Shown piece after piece: positions 38,450 through 49,655 of a stretch of 64,000 nt of DNA. The stretch comes from Mycobacterium triplex (lineage in GTDB: Bacteria; Actinomycetota; Actinomycetes; Mycobacteriales; Mycobacteriaceae). The DNA lies in the NCBI RefSeq assembly GCF_000689255.1, contig NZ_HG964446.1:2946854-3010853 (forward strand), written 5' to 3'. The notes beneath the pieces were generated by a model. That model was not told where the DNA came from. It saw nothing but the letters and a program-made list of their open reading frames with translations, and did no database searches. The position numbers were made by a program, and so were the translations under genes. Positions within the stretch are counted from its first letter, which is position 1; the number at the start of each line of letters is the position of its first letter.

Positions 38450-39021
38450 GACGACTCGGCCAGATCATCGAGCGTGCGGCCGGACAACACGGATTCGGGT
38501 TGGCTCTTAGCGGGTTTGCGCCGAGCGTCGGCATGTTCGTCTCTGCGTTTGATCAGTAGCCAGGTCTCGTCCCTGCCCTCACGAATCCTGGTGAGCGCAA
38601 AGCCGCCGCAAAGCTTCGCGCCCCGCAGACGGAACGAAAGGTGCCCGCGGTCCAGGCATTCGGCCATCTCGCGCTCGGTGGCATTGGCGTAGGTGCCGCG
38701 GTCCCAGACGATCACCGGTCCGGCGCCGTACTCCCCGTCGGGGATCACACCTTCGAAATCGGCGTAATCCAGCGGATGATCCTCGGTGCGGCGCGCCATC
38801 CGCCGGTCCTTCGGGTTCGTCGACGGGCCCCTGGGTATCGCCCACGATGCCAGCACGCCCCCGATCTCCAAGCGCAAGTCGTAGTGGTCGCTGGTCGCGG
38901 CGTGATGCTGAATGACGAAACACGGCTCGGCCGGGGTGGTGCGGTGTTGACGTGCCCGCCGCCCGCGCGGCTCCGGGCTGCGGCCGGACCGTCGTCTGCG
39001 CCGATATTCACTCAAGGGCAT
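38446..39021 (-). CDS. LigD-type 3'-phosphoesterase domain protein
   Basis: 191 residues. After a basic N-terminus (1-32) comes the phosphoesterase core with the metal-site pattern Q-H-H-x5-H-Y-D-L-R-L-E (H40, H46, D48, R50) and H82 in EDHPLDY; FEGVIPDGEYGAG and WLLIKRRD complete the signature. In LigD this domain trims 3' ribonucleotides and phosphates before sealing. Here it is a separate polypeptide, coupled to the ligase gene. ATG 39021 may be leaderless (TAATTC 6 nt upstream). Confidence 0.88.
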   Translation of the reverse strand: MPLSEYRRRRRSGRSPEPRGRRARQHRTTPAEPCFVIQHHAATSDHYDLRLEIGGVLASWAIPRGPSTNPKDRRMARRTEDHPLDYADFEGVIPDGEYGAGPVIVWDRGTYANATEREMAECLDRGHLSFRLRGAKLCGGFALTRIREGRDETWLLIKRRDEHADARRKPAKSQPESVLSGRTLDDLAESS

Positions 39022-39057
39022 ACCGCAGAATTACCCGGGCGCCCGCTTCGAAAACCG

Positions 39058-39498
39058 CTACCGGCCGCGCCAGGTGAGGCCGATGCCGTCGCCCGCCAAC
39101 CAGCGGTGCAGGTCATAGCCGTTTCGGGCGAGCCCTTCGACGGCGTGCACGGCGCGACGCACCGCCCGGCCGGCAACCTCGGCGGGCAGCAGGCCGTGCC
39201 GGACGGCCTCCAGTAGCTCGTCGACATCGGCGAGCGCAGCGCCGGTGCCGGTGCGCACCTCGATGTCGAGGTAGTGGTCCTCGGAGCGCCACACGTCCGG
39301 CCCGGGCGTGTACTCGCCCACGTCGAGGTAGTAGTCGTGGTCACGCTCGTGACCCGGGTTGAAGTGGAACACCGTGGCGCGCAATCCCAGCGACGGCAGC
39401 AGCCACGACTCCAGGTAGTGGAACTGGGGGCGGCCCGGAGTGGGCCGGGCCATGTAGAGGCCCCACGGGTGCACCGCGTACTCGTCGACCGCCCGCAC
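39058..39498 (-). CDS. DUF402 domain protein
   Basis: 146 residues from GTG 39498. The DUF402 core is clear: DHYLDIEVRTGTG and VDELLEAVRHGLL; such proteins include nucleoside phosphatase and RNase-like enzymes. The frame upstream of the GTG is open for 25 codons and looks coding (HPPKHETFDLRARTNTDPKG), but contains no ATG, GTG or TTG, so the true start may be a non-standard ATC at 39564. Corresponds in position to Rv1632c. Confidence 0.78.
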   Translation of the reverse strand: MRAVDEYAVHPWGLYMARPTPGRPQFHYLESWLLPSLGLRATVFHFNPGHERDHDYYLDVGEYTPGPDVWRSEDHYLDIEVRTGTGAALADVDELLEAVRHGLLPAEVAGRAVRRAVHAVEGLARNGYDLHRWLAGDGIGLTWRGR

Positions 39499-39584
39499 AA
39501 TGCCCTTCGGATCGGTGTTGGTGCGGGCGCGCAGGTCGAACGTCTCGTGCTTCGGTGGATGGATGGCGTCACCTTACCGGGCGC

Positions 39585-42206
39585 TCAGCGGCGCAGCCGG
39601 ATCTTCCACCGGACAAAGCCGAGATAGAGCACGGACAGGCCGCCCAGCATGCCGATGTCGAACAGCCAGGTCTGCAACGTGTGCTGCCAGAAACGGTCCT
39701 GGGAGAGCAGCGAATCCGGTACCAGGTGCCGCAGGTCGACCGTCGCGGCGGCCGCGGCATAACCCCAGCGCGCCGGCATCGCGAAGGACAGCTGGTCCAG
39801 CCCAAGCCGGCCGGTCACCGGGACCATGCCGCCGCACAACACCAGCTGCGCCATGACCGCCACCACGAACAGCGGCATGATCTGCTCGCTGGAGCGGACC
39901 AGCGACGAAATGGCAAGGCCGAGAATGGCCGACGCGACGCACGTCGCCGCGACGGTCGCGAACAGCTCGACGGTGGCCGCGACCGTGCCGTGGCCCAGCA
40001 GCAGGCCGCCCCGCGTCGGTGCGCTCTTGCCGATCACCACGATCGCGGTGATGATCGCCGACTGCACGATCGCGAACCCGCAAAACACCGCCGTCTTGGC
40101 CAGCAGGTAGGCGGTCGTGGACAGCCCGACCGCTTGCTCGCGCTGGAAGATGGCGCGTTCACCGACCAGGTCGCGGATCGTCAGCGCGGTGCCCATGAAC
40201 GCCGCGGCGGGCATCAACAAGGCCAGTATCTGGGCGGATTCGTCGGGCGTGCCCGCGTTCGGGGCGGGCAGATGGAATCCGTTCGAGCCCGGAACGGTCA
40301 GCGACAGCGACCCCAGGATGAACGGCAGCAGCGCCAGGAAGATGAAGTAGGCGCGGTCGGCGACGACCAGGCGGATCTGCCGGCGGGCGATCGTCGAGAT
40401 CTGGCGCCGCACGCTGGTGTGCACCGGTTCGCCCAGCTCGCCCGGCTCATCGTCCTTGGCCGCCAACGGTTTCCGGCGCTGCGCCTGGCTGCGCTCCAGG
40501 AAGCGCCGGTTGGCTTCCTCGGGATCGGCGCCCACCTTGGTGAAGATCTTGGCCCAGTTGGTGGTGCCCATCGCCGGACCGATTTGGTCCGGCGGGCCGC
40601 AGTAGGCCGTCTTTCCGCCGGGCGCCATCAGCAGCACCTGGTCGCACAGCTCGAGGTAGGACAGCGAGTGCGTCACGACCAACACGACGCGGCCCGCGTC
40701 GGCCAGCTGGCGCAGCATCGTCATGACCTGTAGGTCCAGCGCGGGATCCAGGCCCGAGGTCGGCTCGTCGAGGATCAGCAGCGACGGCCCGGTCAGCAGT
40801 TCTAGGGCCACCGAGGCGCGCTTGCGCTGCCCGCCGGAGAGCTTGTCGACGCGGGTCTCCGCGTGCTTGGTCAGGTCGAGTTCCTCGAGCACCTGCGTGA
40901 CGACCTTGGCACGGTCGGCTTTGCTGGTATCGGGTGGCAGCCGCAGTTCGGCGGCATACCCGAGCGCCTGGTTCACGGTCAGCTGACGGTGCACGACGTC
41001 GTCCTGCGGGACCATCCCGATCCGGCTGCGCAGCGACGCGTACTCGCCGTGAATGTTGTGGCCCTCGAACGTGGCCGAGCCGGAGCTGGGGGTGGTGTAT
41101 CCGGCGATCAGCCGGGCCAGCGTGCTCTTCCCGGCGCCCGACCCACCGATCACGGCGGTCAACGTGCCGGGCCGCGCGGTCAACGAGATGTTGTCCAGCA
41201 GTTGTTTGCCGTTGTCGACGACGTACTTGACGTCGCGCACCTGCAGGCCGCCGGAACGCGTGGCGGCCTCGTCGAGCTTGACCAGGGTGCCGTCGCGCGC
41301 GACCAGGTCGACGTTGCCGATGGTGACCACGTCGTCGTCGCTCAAAATCGCCGACCCCACCCGGGTGCCGTTGACGAACGTTCCGTTGATGCTGTTGTCC
41401 CGGATCTCCAGGCCCAGCGGCGTGGGCACCAGCGTGGCGTGTTGACGCGAGGCCAGGACGTCGGACACCACGATGTCGCTGTCCGGGGCGCGTCCGATCG
41501 TCATCGCGCCGGCCGTGCCCGCGGCCGACGACGAACGTGGTGAGAGCAACTTCACAAAACGCGTCGCGATGTTCGACACGTCGGCGGTCTTGGCGTCGAT
41601 CAAGGTGGATTCGGCGGGCGGTGTCGTGTCCGCCTTGGCCGGTTCGGGCGGCGACTCGGCGTTGACGACGGTCAACTCCTCGGGTGGTGTGCCGCGCGGG
41701 GGCGGCGGCATCCGCGGTGGTCGCGTGCCGGGATGCCTTGGCGGGCGGGGCGTTTGGGGTTGTGACTGCCTGCGTGGCGGCGGTGGGAGCGGCTGCGAGG
41801 TGGTGGTCGGTGGGTCGGGCAGCGCGGACCAGGCGATCGTGGCTGGGCCGGATTGCGGCGTCGGCCGCGCCCGCGGTGGGCGGCTGGCCCGGGCCTGCTG
41901 CGGGCCGATGGCGAAGGTCAGCCGCGGTCCCTGGGGATTGCCGACGTGAATGCTCTGCCCATCGTGGATATCGACGACCGGCATCCGGTAGCCGTTGACG
42001 TAGGTCCCGTTCAGCGAGCCGTTGTCGATGGCCAGCCAGCGGCCCCGATCGAAGCGCAGGATCAAGTGCGCGCGGGATATCCGCGGATCGGCGATGCGCA
42101 GATCGGCATGCTGATCGCGTCCGACGATCACCTCCTGGCCTGCGGCGAAGGTTCGTTGAGACCCGTCGTGCCGAATCGTCAGGACAGGAGGGGCGGGTCG
42201 ACTCAC
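39585..42206 (-). CDS. FHA-domain ABC exporter (Rv1747-like)
   Basis: 873 residues. FHA domain 1 at about 25-100 (VGRDQHADLRIADPRISRAH, SLNGTYVNG), a Pro/Thr-rich linker (105-205), FHA domain 2 at about 233-305 (IGRAPDSDIVVSD, RQHA, NGTFVNG), an ABC ATPase (Walker A GGSGAGKST 354-362, LSGGQ 456-460, LLILDE 476-481) and six membrane segments in the last 260 residues of ABC2 type. In M. tuberculosis the equivalent Rv1747 is phosphorylated by PknF on linker threonines and exports cell-envelope lipoglycan material. A PknF-like kinase is encoded divergently next door. Confidence 0.93.
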   Translation of the reverse strand: MSRPAPPVLTIRHDGSQRTFAAGQEVIVGRDQHADLRIADPRISRAHLILRFDRGRWLAIDNGSLNGTYVNGYRMPVVDIHDGQSIHVGNPQGPRLTFAIGPQQARASRPPRARPTPQSGPATIAWSALPDPPTTTSQPLPPPPRRQSQPQTPRPPRHPGTRPPRMPPPPRGTPPEELTVVNAESPPEPAKADTTPPAESTLIDAKTADVSNIATRFVKLLSPRSSSAAGTAGAMTIGRAPDSDIVVSDVLASRQHATLVPTPLGLEIRDNSINGTFVNGTRVGSAILSDDDVVTIGNVDLVARDGTLVKLDEAATRSGGLQVRDVKYVVDNGKQLLDNISLTARPGTLTAVIGGSGAGKSTLARLIAGYTTPSSGSATFEGHNIHGEYASLRSRIGMVPQDDVVHRQLTVNQALGYAAELRLPPDTSKADRAKVVTQVLEELDLTKHAETRVDKLSGGQRKRASVALELLTGPSLLILDEPTSGLDPALDLQVMTMLRQLADAGRVVLVVTHSLSYLELCDQVLLMAPGGKTAYCGPPDQIGPAMGTTNWAKIFTKVGADPEEANRRFLERSQAQRRKPLAAKDDEPGELGEPVHTSVRRQISTIARRQIRLVVADRAYFIFLALLPFILGSLSLTVPGSNGFHLPAPNAGTPDESAQILALLMPAAAFMGTALTIRDLVGERAIFQREQAVGLSTTAYLLAKTAVFCGFAIVQSAIITAIVVIGKSAPTRGGLLLGHGTVAATVELFATVAATCVASAILGLAISSLVRSSEQIMPLFVVAVMAQLVLCGGMVPVTGRLGLDQLSFAMPARWGYAAAAATVDLRHLVPDSLLSQDRFWQHTLQTWLFDIGMLGGLSVLYLGFVRWKIRLRR

Positions 42207-42399
42207 TACTCAAGTATCGGTGTGCGGAGTCAGTGCTCCCCATTGGACTCGCCTGTGACTTAGCTTTGTTTCCGTTCGGAGGCTCATAGCTGGTTCATAG
42301 CGTCCGGCGGCCTTTCGCCTATCCGCGTCCGGCATGATGCGAGACGGGGAGCTGTGCCGACGTGCGCACGAATGCCGACACACGAGGGGGCAACCACAC

Positions 42400-44412
42400 A
42401 TGGACGAGCTGAAGCGCCCAACCCGGCGCCTCGGCAGCGGCCGGCGGCTGCTGACAAACCCGCGACTGGCGCGCGAGGCGCTGCGCGCCGGGTTTGATTC
42501 TGCGACCGTCGCACACCTGTTTCGCCGTGTCCCCCCGGTCAACTCGACTCCGAACCCAGCACCCGCCGCGGACCAGGTCGGCGGATCGCGCCCCGCGATG
42601 GCCAACGGTGCTTCCTTCGCGGGCTACACCGTGCTGCGGCCGCTGGGCGCCGGCGGGATGGCCGAGGTCTACCTGGCGTTGCATCCGAGGCTGCCGCGTC
42701 GCGACGTGATCAAAGTCCTCGCCGAAGCCGTCACCGCCGACAGCGAGTTCCGCGAAAGGTTCAACAGGGAAGCCGATCTCGCCGCCACGCTGTGGCACCC
42801 GCACATCGTCGGTGTGCACGATCGCGGCGAATTCGACGGTCGGCTGTGGATCTCGATGGACTACGTCGAGGGCACCGACGCGTCCCGGCTGGTGAAAGAG
42901 CGCTACTCCGAGGGGATGCCGGTCGGCGAGGTGTGCGCGATTCTCCAAGCCGTCGCGGGCGCACTCGATTACGCGCACGATCGCGGCCTGCTGCACCGCG
43001 ACGTCAAACCCGCCAACATTCTGCTCGCCCACCCAGGCGATGACGATCAGCGAATCCTGTTGGCGGACTTCGGTGTAGCGCGCCACCTGGCCAACATCAG
43101 CGGGATCACCGAGACCAATGTCGCGGTCGGAACGGTCGCGTACGCGGCGCCCGAGCAATTGACCGGGTCCAACATCGACGGCCGCGCGGACCAATATGCG
43201 TTGGCGGCTACGGCGTTTCATCTGCTCACGGGTGCCCCGCCATTCCAGCATTCCAACCCGATCGCGGTGATCAGCCAGCACCTGCACGACGAGCCGCCGC
43301 GGCTCAGCGATTACCGCCCGGAATTGGCGTACCTGGACGACGTGTTCGTCAAAGCCCTTGGCAAGCAACCCGCCGAGCGTTTCGAGCGCTGTCGCGCATT
43401 CGCCGCCGCCGTCAGCGAGCGGGTCGACGCCGTCGCCGACGGCGTCGCGTCCACGCCGCACCGGCGGCGTCTGATCGCGGCGGCGTACCGCAGGTCCTCG
43501 TCGAGGGTCCGCTGGTCGGCCGCGCTGGTCTGCGCGGTGCTGATCGCCGTCGCGGCGACCTGGTCGACGCTGTACTCCTTCCAGCCGGCGAGTCCGCAGC
43601 CCAACCCGACGCTGGCGTCGCGACCGTCGGCGCCCGCCGCCGGCGCCGCCCCGCGGCCCGGAGGGCCGGTGCTGGGCGGCACCTACCAATTGACCTACGA
43701 CCAGACCAAGCGGACGACCAACGGCATCCCGATCCGCCACGACGGCTCCGACACGAACTGGTGGGCATTCCGGTCGGCATGCACCACGAACGGATGCGCG
43801 GCCACCGGCACCAAGCTGGACGACACCAACCACCAGGTGGCCAGCACCGCCGCCGGCGGGGAGACCGACACCTTGCGTTATGTCGGCGGCTATTGGCAGG
43901 GGGCGCCGCAGCAGGAGCGGGTCGGCTGCCGTCTAGCCAACGGGCAAGTCAGGGCGACCCAGCAGGAGACCCTCGCCTGGTCGTTGGCGCCCCAGCCGGA
44001 CGGCACGCTGCGGGGCACCGAAACCGAAACGGTGCTGAGCAACGAGTGCGGCGCGCAGGGCGCCGTGGTGCGGGTGCCGGTCGTGGCCACCCGGGTCGGT
44101 GACGCGCCGGCGGGGGTGACACTGGCCGATCCCAACCAGGTGATCAGCACCTCGACCGCACCGGCGCACCCGGCGCCGGCGGTGCTCGGCGGGTTGTGCA
44201 CCGACGTCGACAAGCTCGCCTACGACCCGACCAGTAACCAGCAGGTCGTGTGCGAGGGCAACACCTGGGACAAGGCGCCGATCACGACGGGGGTGCACGC
44301 CGCGGGCAGCTCCTGCGACCTGCCCGACGTCCCGGTGTTCGCGATGTCCACCTCGAACGACGGCTATCTGCTGCAATGCGACCCGGTCACCCGGATGTGG
44401 ACCCGGCACTGA
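42400..44412 (+). CDS. transmembrane Ser/Thr protein kinase, PknF-like
   Basis: 670 residues from ATG 42400, preceded by GAGGGGG with 9-nt spacing. A 70-residue Arg/Pro-rich N-terminus precedes the kinase domain: [10 protein letters not shown] (ATP loop), VIKVL (Lys), [13 protein letters not shown] (catalytic loop), LADFGVARH, and APEQL. A single membrane segment ([17 protein letters not shown]) near residue 400 is followed by an external part of about 250 residues with paired cysteines. The kinase core is closest in feel to PknF. A second start before [10 protein letters not shown] is possible. It likely phosphorylates the divergent FHA exporter. Confidence 0.92.
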   Translation: MDELKRPTRRLGSGRRLLTNPRLAREALRAGFDSATVAHLFRRVPPVNSTPNPAPAADQVGGSRPAMANGASFAGYTVLRPLGAGGMAEVYLALHPRLPRRDVIKVLAEAVTADSEFRERFNREADLAATLWHPHIVGVHDRGEFDGRLWISMDYVEGTDASRLVKERYSEGMPVGEVCAILQAVAGALDYAHDRGLLHRDVKPANILLAHPGDDDQRILLADFGVARHLANISGITETNVAVGTVAYAAPEQLTGSNIDGRADQYALAATAFHLLTGAPPFQHSNPIAVISQHLHDEPPRLSDYRPELAYLDDVFVKALGKQPAERFERCRAFAAAVSERVDAVADGVASTPHRRRLIAAAYRRSSSRVRWSAALVCAVLIAVAATWSTLYSFQPASPQPNPTLASRPSAPAAGAAPRPGGPVLGGTYQLTYDQTKRTTNGIPIRHDGSDTNWWAFRSACTTNGCAATGTKLDDTNHQVASTAAGGETDTLRYVGGYWQGAPQQERVGCRLANGQVRATQQETLAWSLAPQPDGTLRGTETETVLSNECGAQGAVVRVPVVATRVGDAPAGVTLADPNQVISTSTAPAHPAPAVLGGLCTDVDKLAYDPTSNQQVVCEGNTWDKAPITTGVHAAGSSCDLPDVPVFAMSTSNDGYLLQCDPVTRMWTRH

Positions 44413-44426
44413 CGGGCCCGCGGTCT

Positions 44427-44488
44427 CGCCGAACGTGCTCCTATGGAGACTTTTCCGCTGATTTCCCGCCACCAGAGCACGTTCGGCG
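44427..44488. repeat. inverted repeat between kinase and uvrB
   Basis: Perfect 14-nt arms (44427-44440 and 44475-44488) around a 34-nt loop that holds a TTTTCC tract. It begins 15 nt after the kinase stop and ends 58 nt before uvrB, so it may terminate the kinase transcript; the build matches other intergenic repeats in the window. Confidence 0.7.
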
Positions 44489-44534
44489 GAGCCGGCGGGT
44501 ATGCAGCATCGCCACACTTGTCGGTGCGCGCCTC

Positions 44535-44540
44535 TACCCT
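44535..44540 (+). promoter_or_regulatory. -10 element for leaderless uvrB transcript
   Basis: TACCCT, 6 nt before ATG 44547, with no ribosome-binding sequence. Confidence 0.45.
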
Positions 44541-44546
44541 GGGGTC

Positions 44547-46703
<2,157 letters not shown>

Positions 46704-46715
46704 CGCGCGCCACCT

Positions 46716-46728
46716 CATACGGTGTATG
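46716..46728 (+). promoter_or_regulatory. CATAC-GGT-GTATG element before the first MFS gene
   Basis: Inverted repeat CATAC/GTATG with a 3-nt spacer ends 1 nt before GTG 46730. It contains a TANNNT -10 box (TACGGT) 6 nt from the start, so it may combine a leaderless promoter with an operator. The identical 13-mer precedes the second MFS gene. Confidence 0.5.
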
Positions 46729-46729
46729 G

Positions 46730-48136
46730 GTGACTGACACGGCGAAGTCCACCGGCAGTTGGCGCGAACTGCTGGGCGGCTACCTCGGAACGTCTACCGT
46801 CCTGGCCGGTGGGGTTCTGCTGTACGCGACCACCGAGTTTCTGACCACCAGCCTGCTCCCGAGCACCGTCGCCGAAATCGGTGGCGGCCGGCTGTATGCG
46901 TGGGTGATCACCCTGTATCTGGTCGGGTCGGTCGTGGCGGCGGCCACGGTGAACACCCTGCGATTGCGTATCGGCGCGCGCTCGGCGTTCCTGTGCGGCC
47001 TGGCCGTCTTCGGCATCGCGAGCGTCGTGTGCGCGGTGGCGCCGAGCATGCCGGTGTTGATCGCCGGCCGTGCCCTGCAAGGCGTGGCCGGCGGGCTGCT
47101 GGCCGGCCTGGGCTATTCGCTGATCAACATCGCTCTGCCGCGGTCGCTGTGGACCCGCGGCTCGGCGCTGGTATCGGCGATGTGGGGCGTCGCGACCCTG
47201 GTCGGGCCCGCGATCGGCGGCCTGTTTGCACAGTTTGGGCTGTGGCGGTGGGCATTTGGGGCGATGGTCGTCCTGGCCGCACTGATGGCGATACTGGTCC
47301 CGCGAGCCATCAGCAACGCCGACATCGGCCCCGGTGACGCGACGGCGATCACCAAGGTGCCGGTGTTGTCGCTACTGCTGATGGGCGCCGCCGCGTTGGC
47401 CGTCAGCGTTGCGGAGTTGCCGCACAATGCTTTCGCGATGGCGGGACTGCTGGCCGCCGGTGCGGCGCTGGTCGGACTATTCGTCTACGTCGACTGGCGA
47501 ATGCACGCAAAAGCTTTACCGCCCAGCACCTTTGGCAGCGGTCCGTTGAAATGGATCTACCTGACGATGGGGATTCAGATGGCGGCCGTGATGGTCGACA
47601 CCTACGTGCCGCTGTTCGGTCAACGGTTGGCGCATCTGACGCCCGTCGCGGCAGGATTCTTGGGTGCGGTGGTGGCCATGGGGTGGACGATCGCCGAGCT
47701 CACCAGCGCCTCGCTGAGCAACCCGCGCGTCATCGACCGGGTGATCGCGGTGGCACCGTTGGTGATGGCGTCGGGTCTGGTCCTGGCCGCGGCGACCCAG
47801 CGCACCGACGCGACGATCGCGGTCGTTTTGGTGTGGGCGGTCGGGTTTTTGATCGCCGGTATCGGGATGGGCATGACCTGGCCGCATCTGTCGATGCGTG
47901 CCATGGACACCGTCGACGACCCGTCCGAGGGCGGTGCCGCGGCCGCGGCGATCAATACGGTCCAGCTGATCTCCGCGGCGTTCGGCGCCGGGCTGGCGGG
48001 CGTGGTGGTCAACAACGCCGCGGGTGGGGACTTGGCGGCGGCTCGCTGGCTGTACGCCGTCATTGCGGTGCTGGCGGCGACGGCCGTCGTCGCGTCCACG
48101 AGGGCCCGCCGGCGCGATCGTCGCGCACCCCGATGA
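46730..48136 (+). CDS. MFS drug/metabolite transporter, first of tandem pair
   Basis: 468 residues with about 14 membrane segments, of the DHA2-type major facilitator group. Typical elements: TLYLVGSVVAAATVNTLRLRIGAR (loop 2-3 region), AGRALQGVAGGLLAGLGYSLIN and the repeated GMTWPHLSMRAMD in the second half. Proton-coupled efflux is inferred. GTG 46730 is probably leaderless. Corresponds to Rv1634. The next gene is a paralogue in the same orientation. Confidence 0.9.
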   Translation: MTDTAKSTGSWRELLGGYLGTSTVLAGGVLLYATTEFLTTSLLPSTVAEIGGGRLYAWVITLYLVGSVVAAATVNTLRLRIGARSAFLCGLAVFGIASVVCAVAPSMPVLIAGRALQGVAGGLLAGLGYSLINIALPRSLWTRGSALVSAMWGVATLVGPAIGGLFAQFGLWRWAFGAMVVLAALMAILVPRAISNADIGPGDATAITKVPVLSLLLMGAAALAVSVAELPHNAFAMAGLLAAGAALVGLFVYVDWRMHAKALPPSTFGSGPLKWIYLTMGIQMAAVMVDTYVPLFGQRLAHLTPVAAGFLGAVVAMGWTIAELTSASLSNPRVIDRVIAVAPLVMASGLVLAAATQRTDATIAVVLVWAVGFLIAGIGMGMTWPHLSMRAMDTVDDPSEGGAAAAAINTVQLISAAFGAGLAGVVVNNAAGGDLAAARWLYAVIAVLAATAVVASTRARRRDRRAPR

Positions 48137-48166
48137 GGCTTTGCTGACGAAACGCGCGATCTGCCC

Positions 48167-48179
48167 CATACGGTGTATG
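48167..48179 (+). promoter_or_regulatory. CATAC-GGT-GTATG element before the second MFS gene
   Basis: Same 13-nt element and same spacing (1 nt to GTG 48181) as at the first MFS gene, so the promoter region was duplicated with the gene or kept by selection. Confidence 0.5.
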
Positions 48180-48180
48180 A

Positions 48181-49581
48181 GTGACCGTCACGACGGACGA
48201 GACCGGCAGTTGGCGCGAGCTGCTCGGACAGCATCTGGGGATGTCGACGGTGCTGGCCGGCGGCGTTCTGCTGTACTCCACCAACGAATTCATGACGGTC
48301 AGCATGCTGCCGACCATCATCGCCGATATTGGCGGAGCTCGGCTGTTTTCGTGGGCGACGACGCTGTATCTCATCGGGTCGGTCGTCTCCGCCTCGGCGG
48401 TCCACCCGGTGGTGCAGCGGATCGGGGCCCGACGGGCGTATCTGATCGGGCTCGGTGTGTTTGCCCTCGCCAGCGTGGTGAATATGCTGGCGCCTAGCAT
48501 GGCGGTTCTGGTCGCCGGACGGGCGTTGCGAGGCGTGTCCGGCGGGCTGTTGGCCGGCTTGGGCTATGCGCTGATCAACACCGCCCTGCCGCGTTCGCTG
48601 TGGACCCGTGGCTCGGCGCTGGTGTCCGCGATGTGGGGGGTCTCGACGCTGATCGGCCCGGTGGCGGGCGGGATCTTCGCCCAGCTCGGGCTGTGGCGGT
48701 TGGGGCAAACCGCGACAGGCATCGGGGCCGGGCTGATGGCGGTGTTGGTGCTGGCCGTTTTGCAGCCCGGCCGGGTGGGCGCGGTGCGGGAGCACCCGGT
48801 GACACCGGTCCGCAAGGTGCCTGTTTGGTCGCTGTTGTTGATGAGTTCGGCCGCGCTGACCGTAAGCATCGCGGCGCTTCCGCACCACCTGGTGCAGAAC
48901 CTGGGGTTGCTGCTCGCGGGCGTGTTGCTGGTCGTCGCTTTCGTCGTCGTCGACCGGCGAATGGACGTAGCGGTGTTGCCGCGCAGCGTATTTGGCCCGG
49001 GACCGGCCAAGTGGATCTTCCTCACCATGTCGGTGGAGATGGTCGCCGCGATGGCCAATATCTATGTGCCGTTGTTCGGCCAGAAACTGGCCGACCTGAG
49101 CCCGGTGGAGTCCGGGTTTCTCGGTGCGGGGCTGGCCACCGGGTGGACCGGCAGCGAGATCGTCAGCGCGTCACTGACCGATCGCCGCGTGATCCGGCGC
49201 GTCGTCGTCGCCTGCCCGTTGGTCATGGCAGCGGGCCTGGCGCTGGCGGCGGTAACTCAGCGCGCGTACGCCCCGCTCGGATTCGTCGCGCTGTGGGCGC
49301 TGGCGTTGCTGATCACCGGTGCCGGCATCGGGATGGCCTGGCCGCACCTGGTGGTGCGGGCGATGGATTCCGACGACCCGGAGCAGAGCAGTGCGGCGGC
49401 GGCGTCGATCAACACCGTCCAGCTGATCTCCGCCGCGTTCGGGGGTGGGCTGGCGGGTGTGGTGGTCAACCTGGCCGAGGCCGACGACGCGGCGGCGGCC
49501 CGCGCGTTGTATCTCGTTTTCGCGGTGGTGGCGGCCAGCGGCGTGCTGGCCGCCTATCGCATCATCCGGCGCGACAGCTAG
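48181..49581 (+). CDS. MFS transporter, second of tandem pair
   Basis: 466 residues, clearly paralogous to the preceding transporter along its whole length (both open with TGSWRELLG, and share AGRAL, GGLLAGLGY, WTRGSALVSAMWGV and a late NTVQLISAAFG). About 14 membrane segments. The substrate is unknown. GTG 48181 is probably leaderless. Tandem duplication with divergence. I know of only one copy in M. tuberculosis at this place. Confidence 0.9.
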   Translation: MTVTTDETGSWRELLGQHLGMSTVLAGGVLLYSTNEFMTVSMLPTIIADIGGARLFSWATTLYLIGSVVSASAVHPVVQRIGARRAYLIGLGVFALASVVNMLAPSMAVLVAGRALRGVSGGLLAGLGYALINTALPRSLWTRGSALVSAMWGVSTLIGPVAGGIFAQLGLWRLGQTATGIGAGLMAVLVLAVLQPGRVGAVREHPVTPVRKVPVWSLLLMSSAALTVSIAALPHHLVQNLGLLLAGVLLVVAFVVVDRRMDVAVLPRSVFGPGPAKWIFLTMSVEMVAAMANIYVPLFGQKLADLSPVESGFLGAGLATGWTGSEIVSASLTDRRVIRRVVVACPLVMAAGLALAAVTQRAYAPLGFVALWALALLITGAGIGMAWPHLVVRAMDSDDPEQSSAAAASINTVQLISAAFGGGLAGVVVNLAEADDAAAARALYLVFAVVAASGVLAAYRIIRRDS

Positions 49582-49655
49582 TCCGCGTCGTCCTCGGCAC
49601 GAAGAACCACGACGGCGATGGCGAGCAGTAGCAAGCCGGCGCTTCTACTCCTTTG

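Noticed and set aside
36855..39021. Mobile element carrying the ligase trio
   Set aside because: No integrase, transposase, terminal repeats or target duplication seen, and base composition matches the neighbours.
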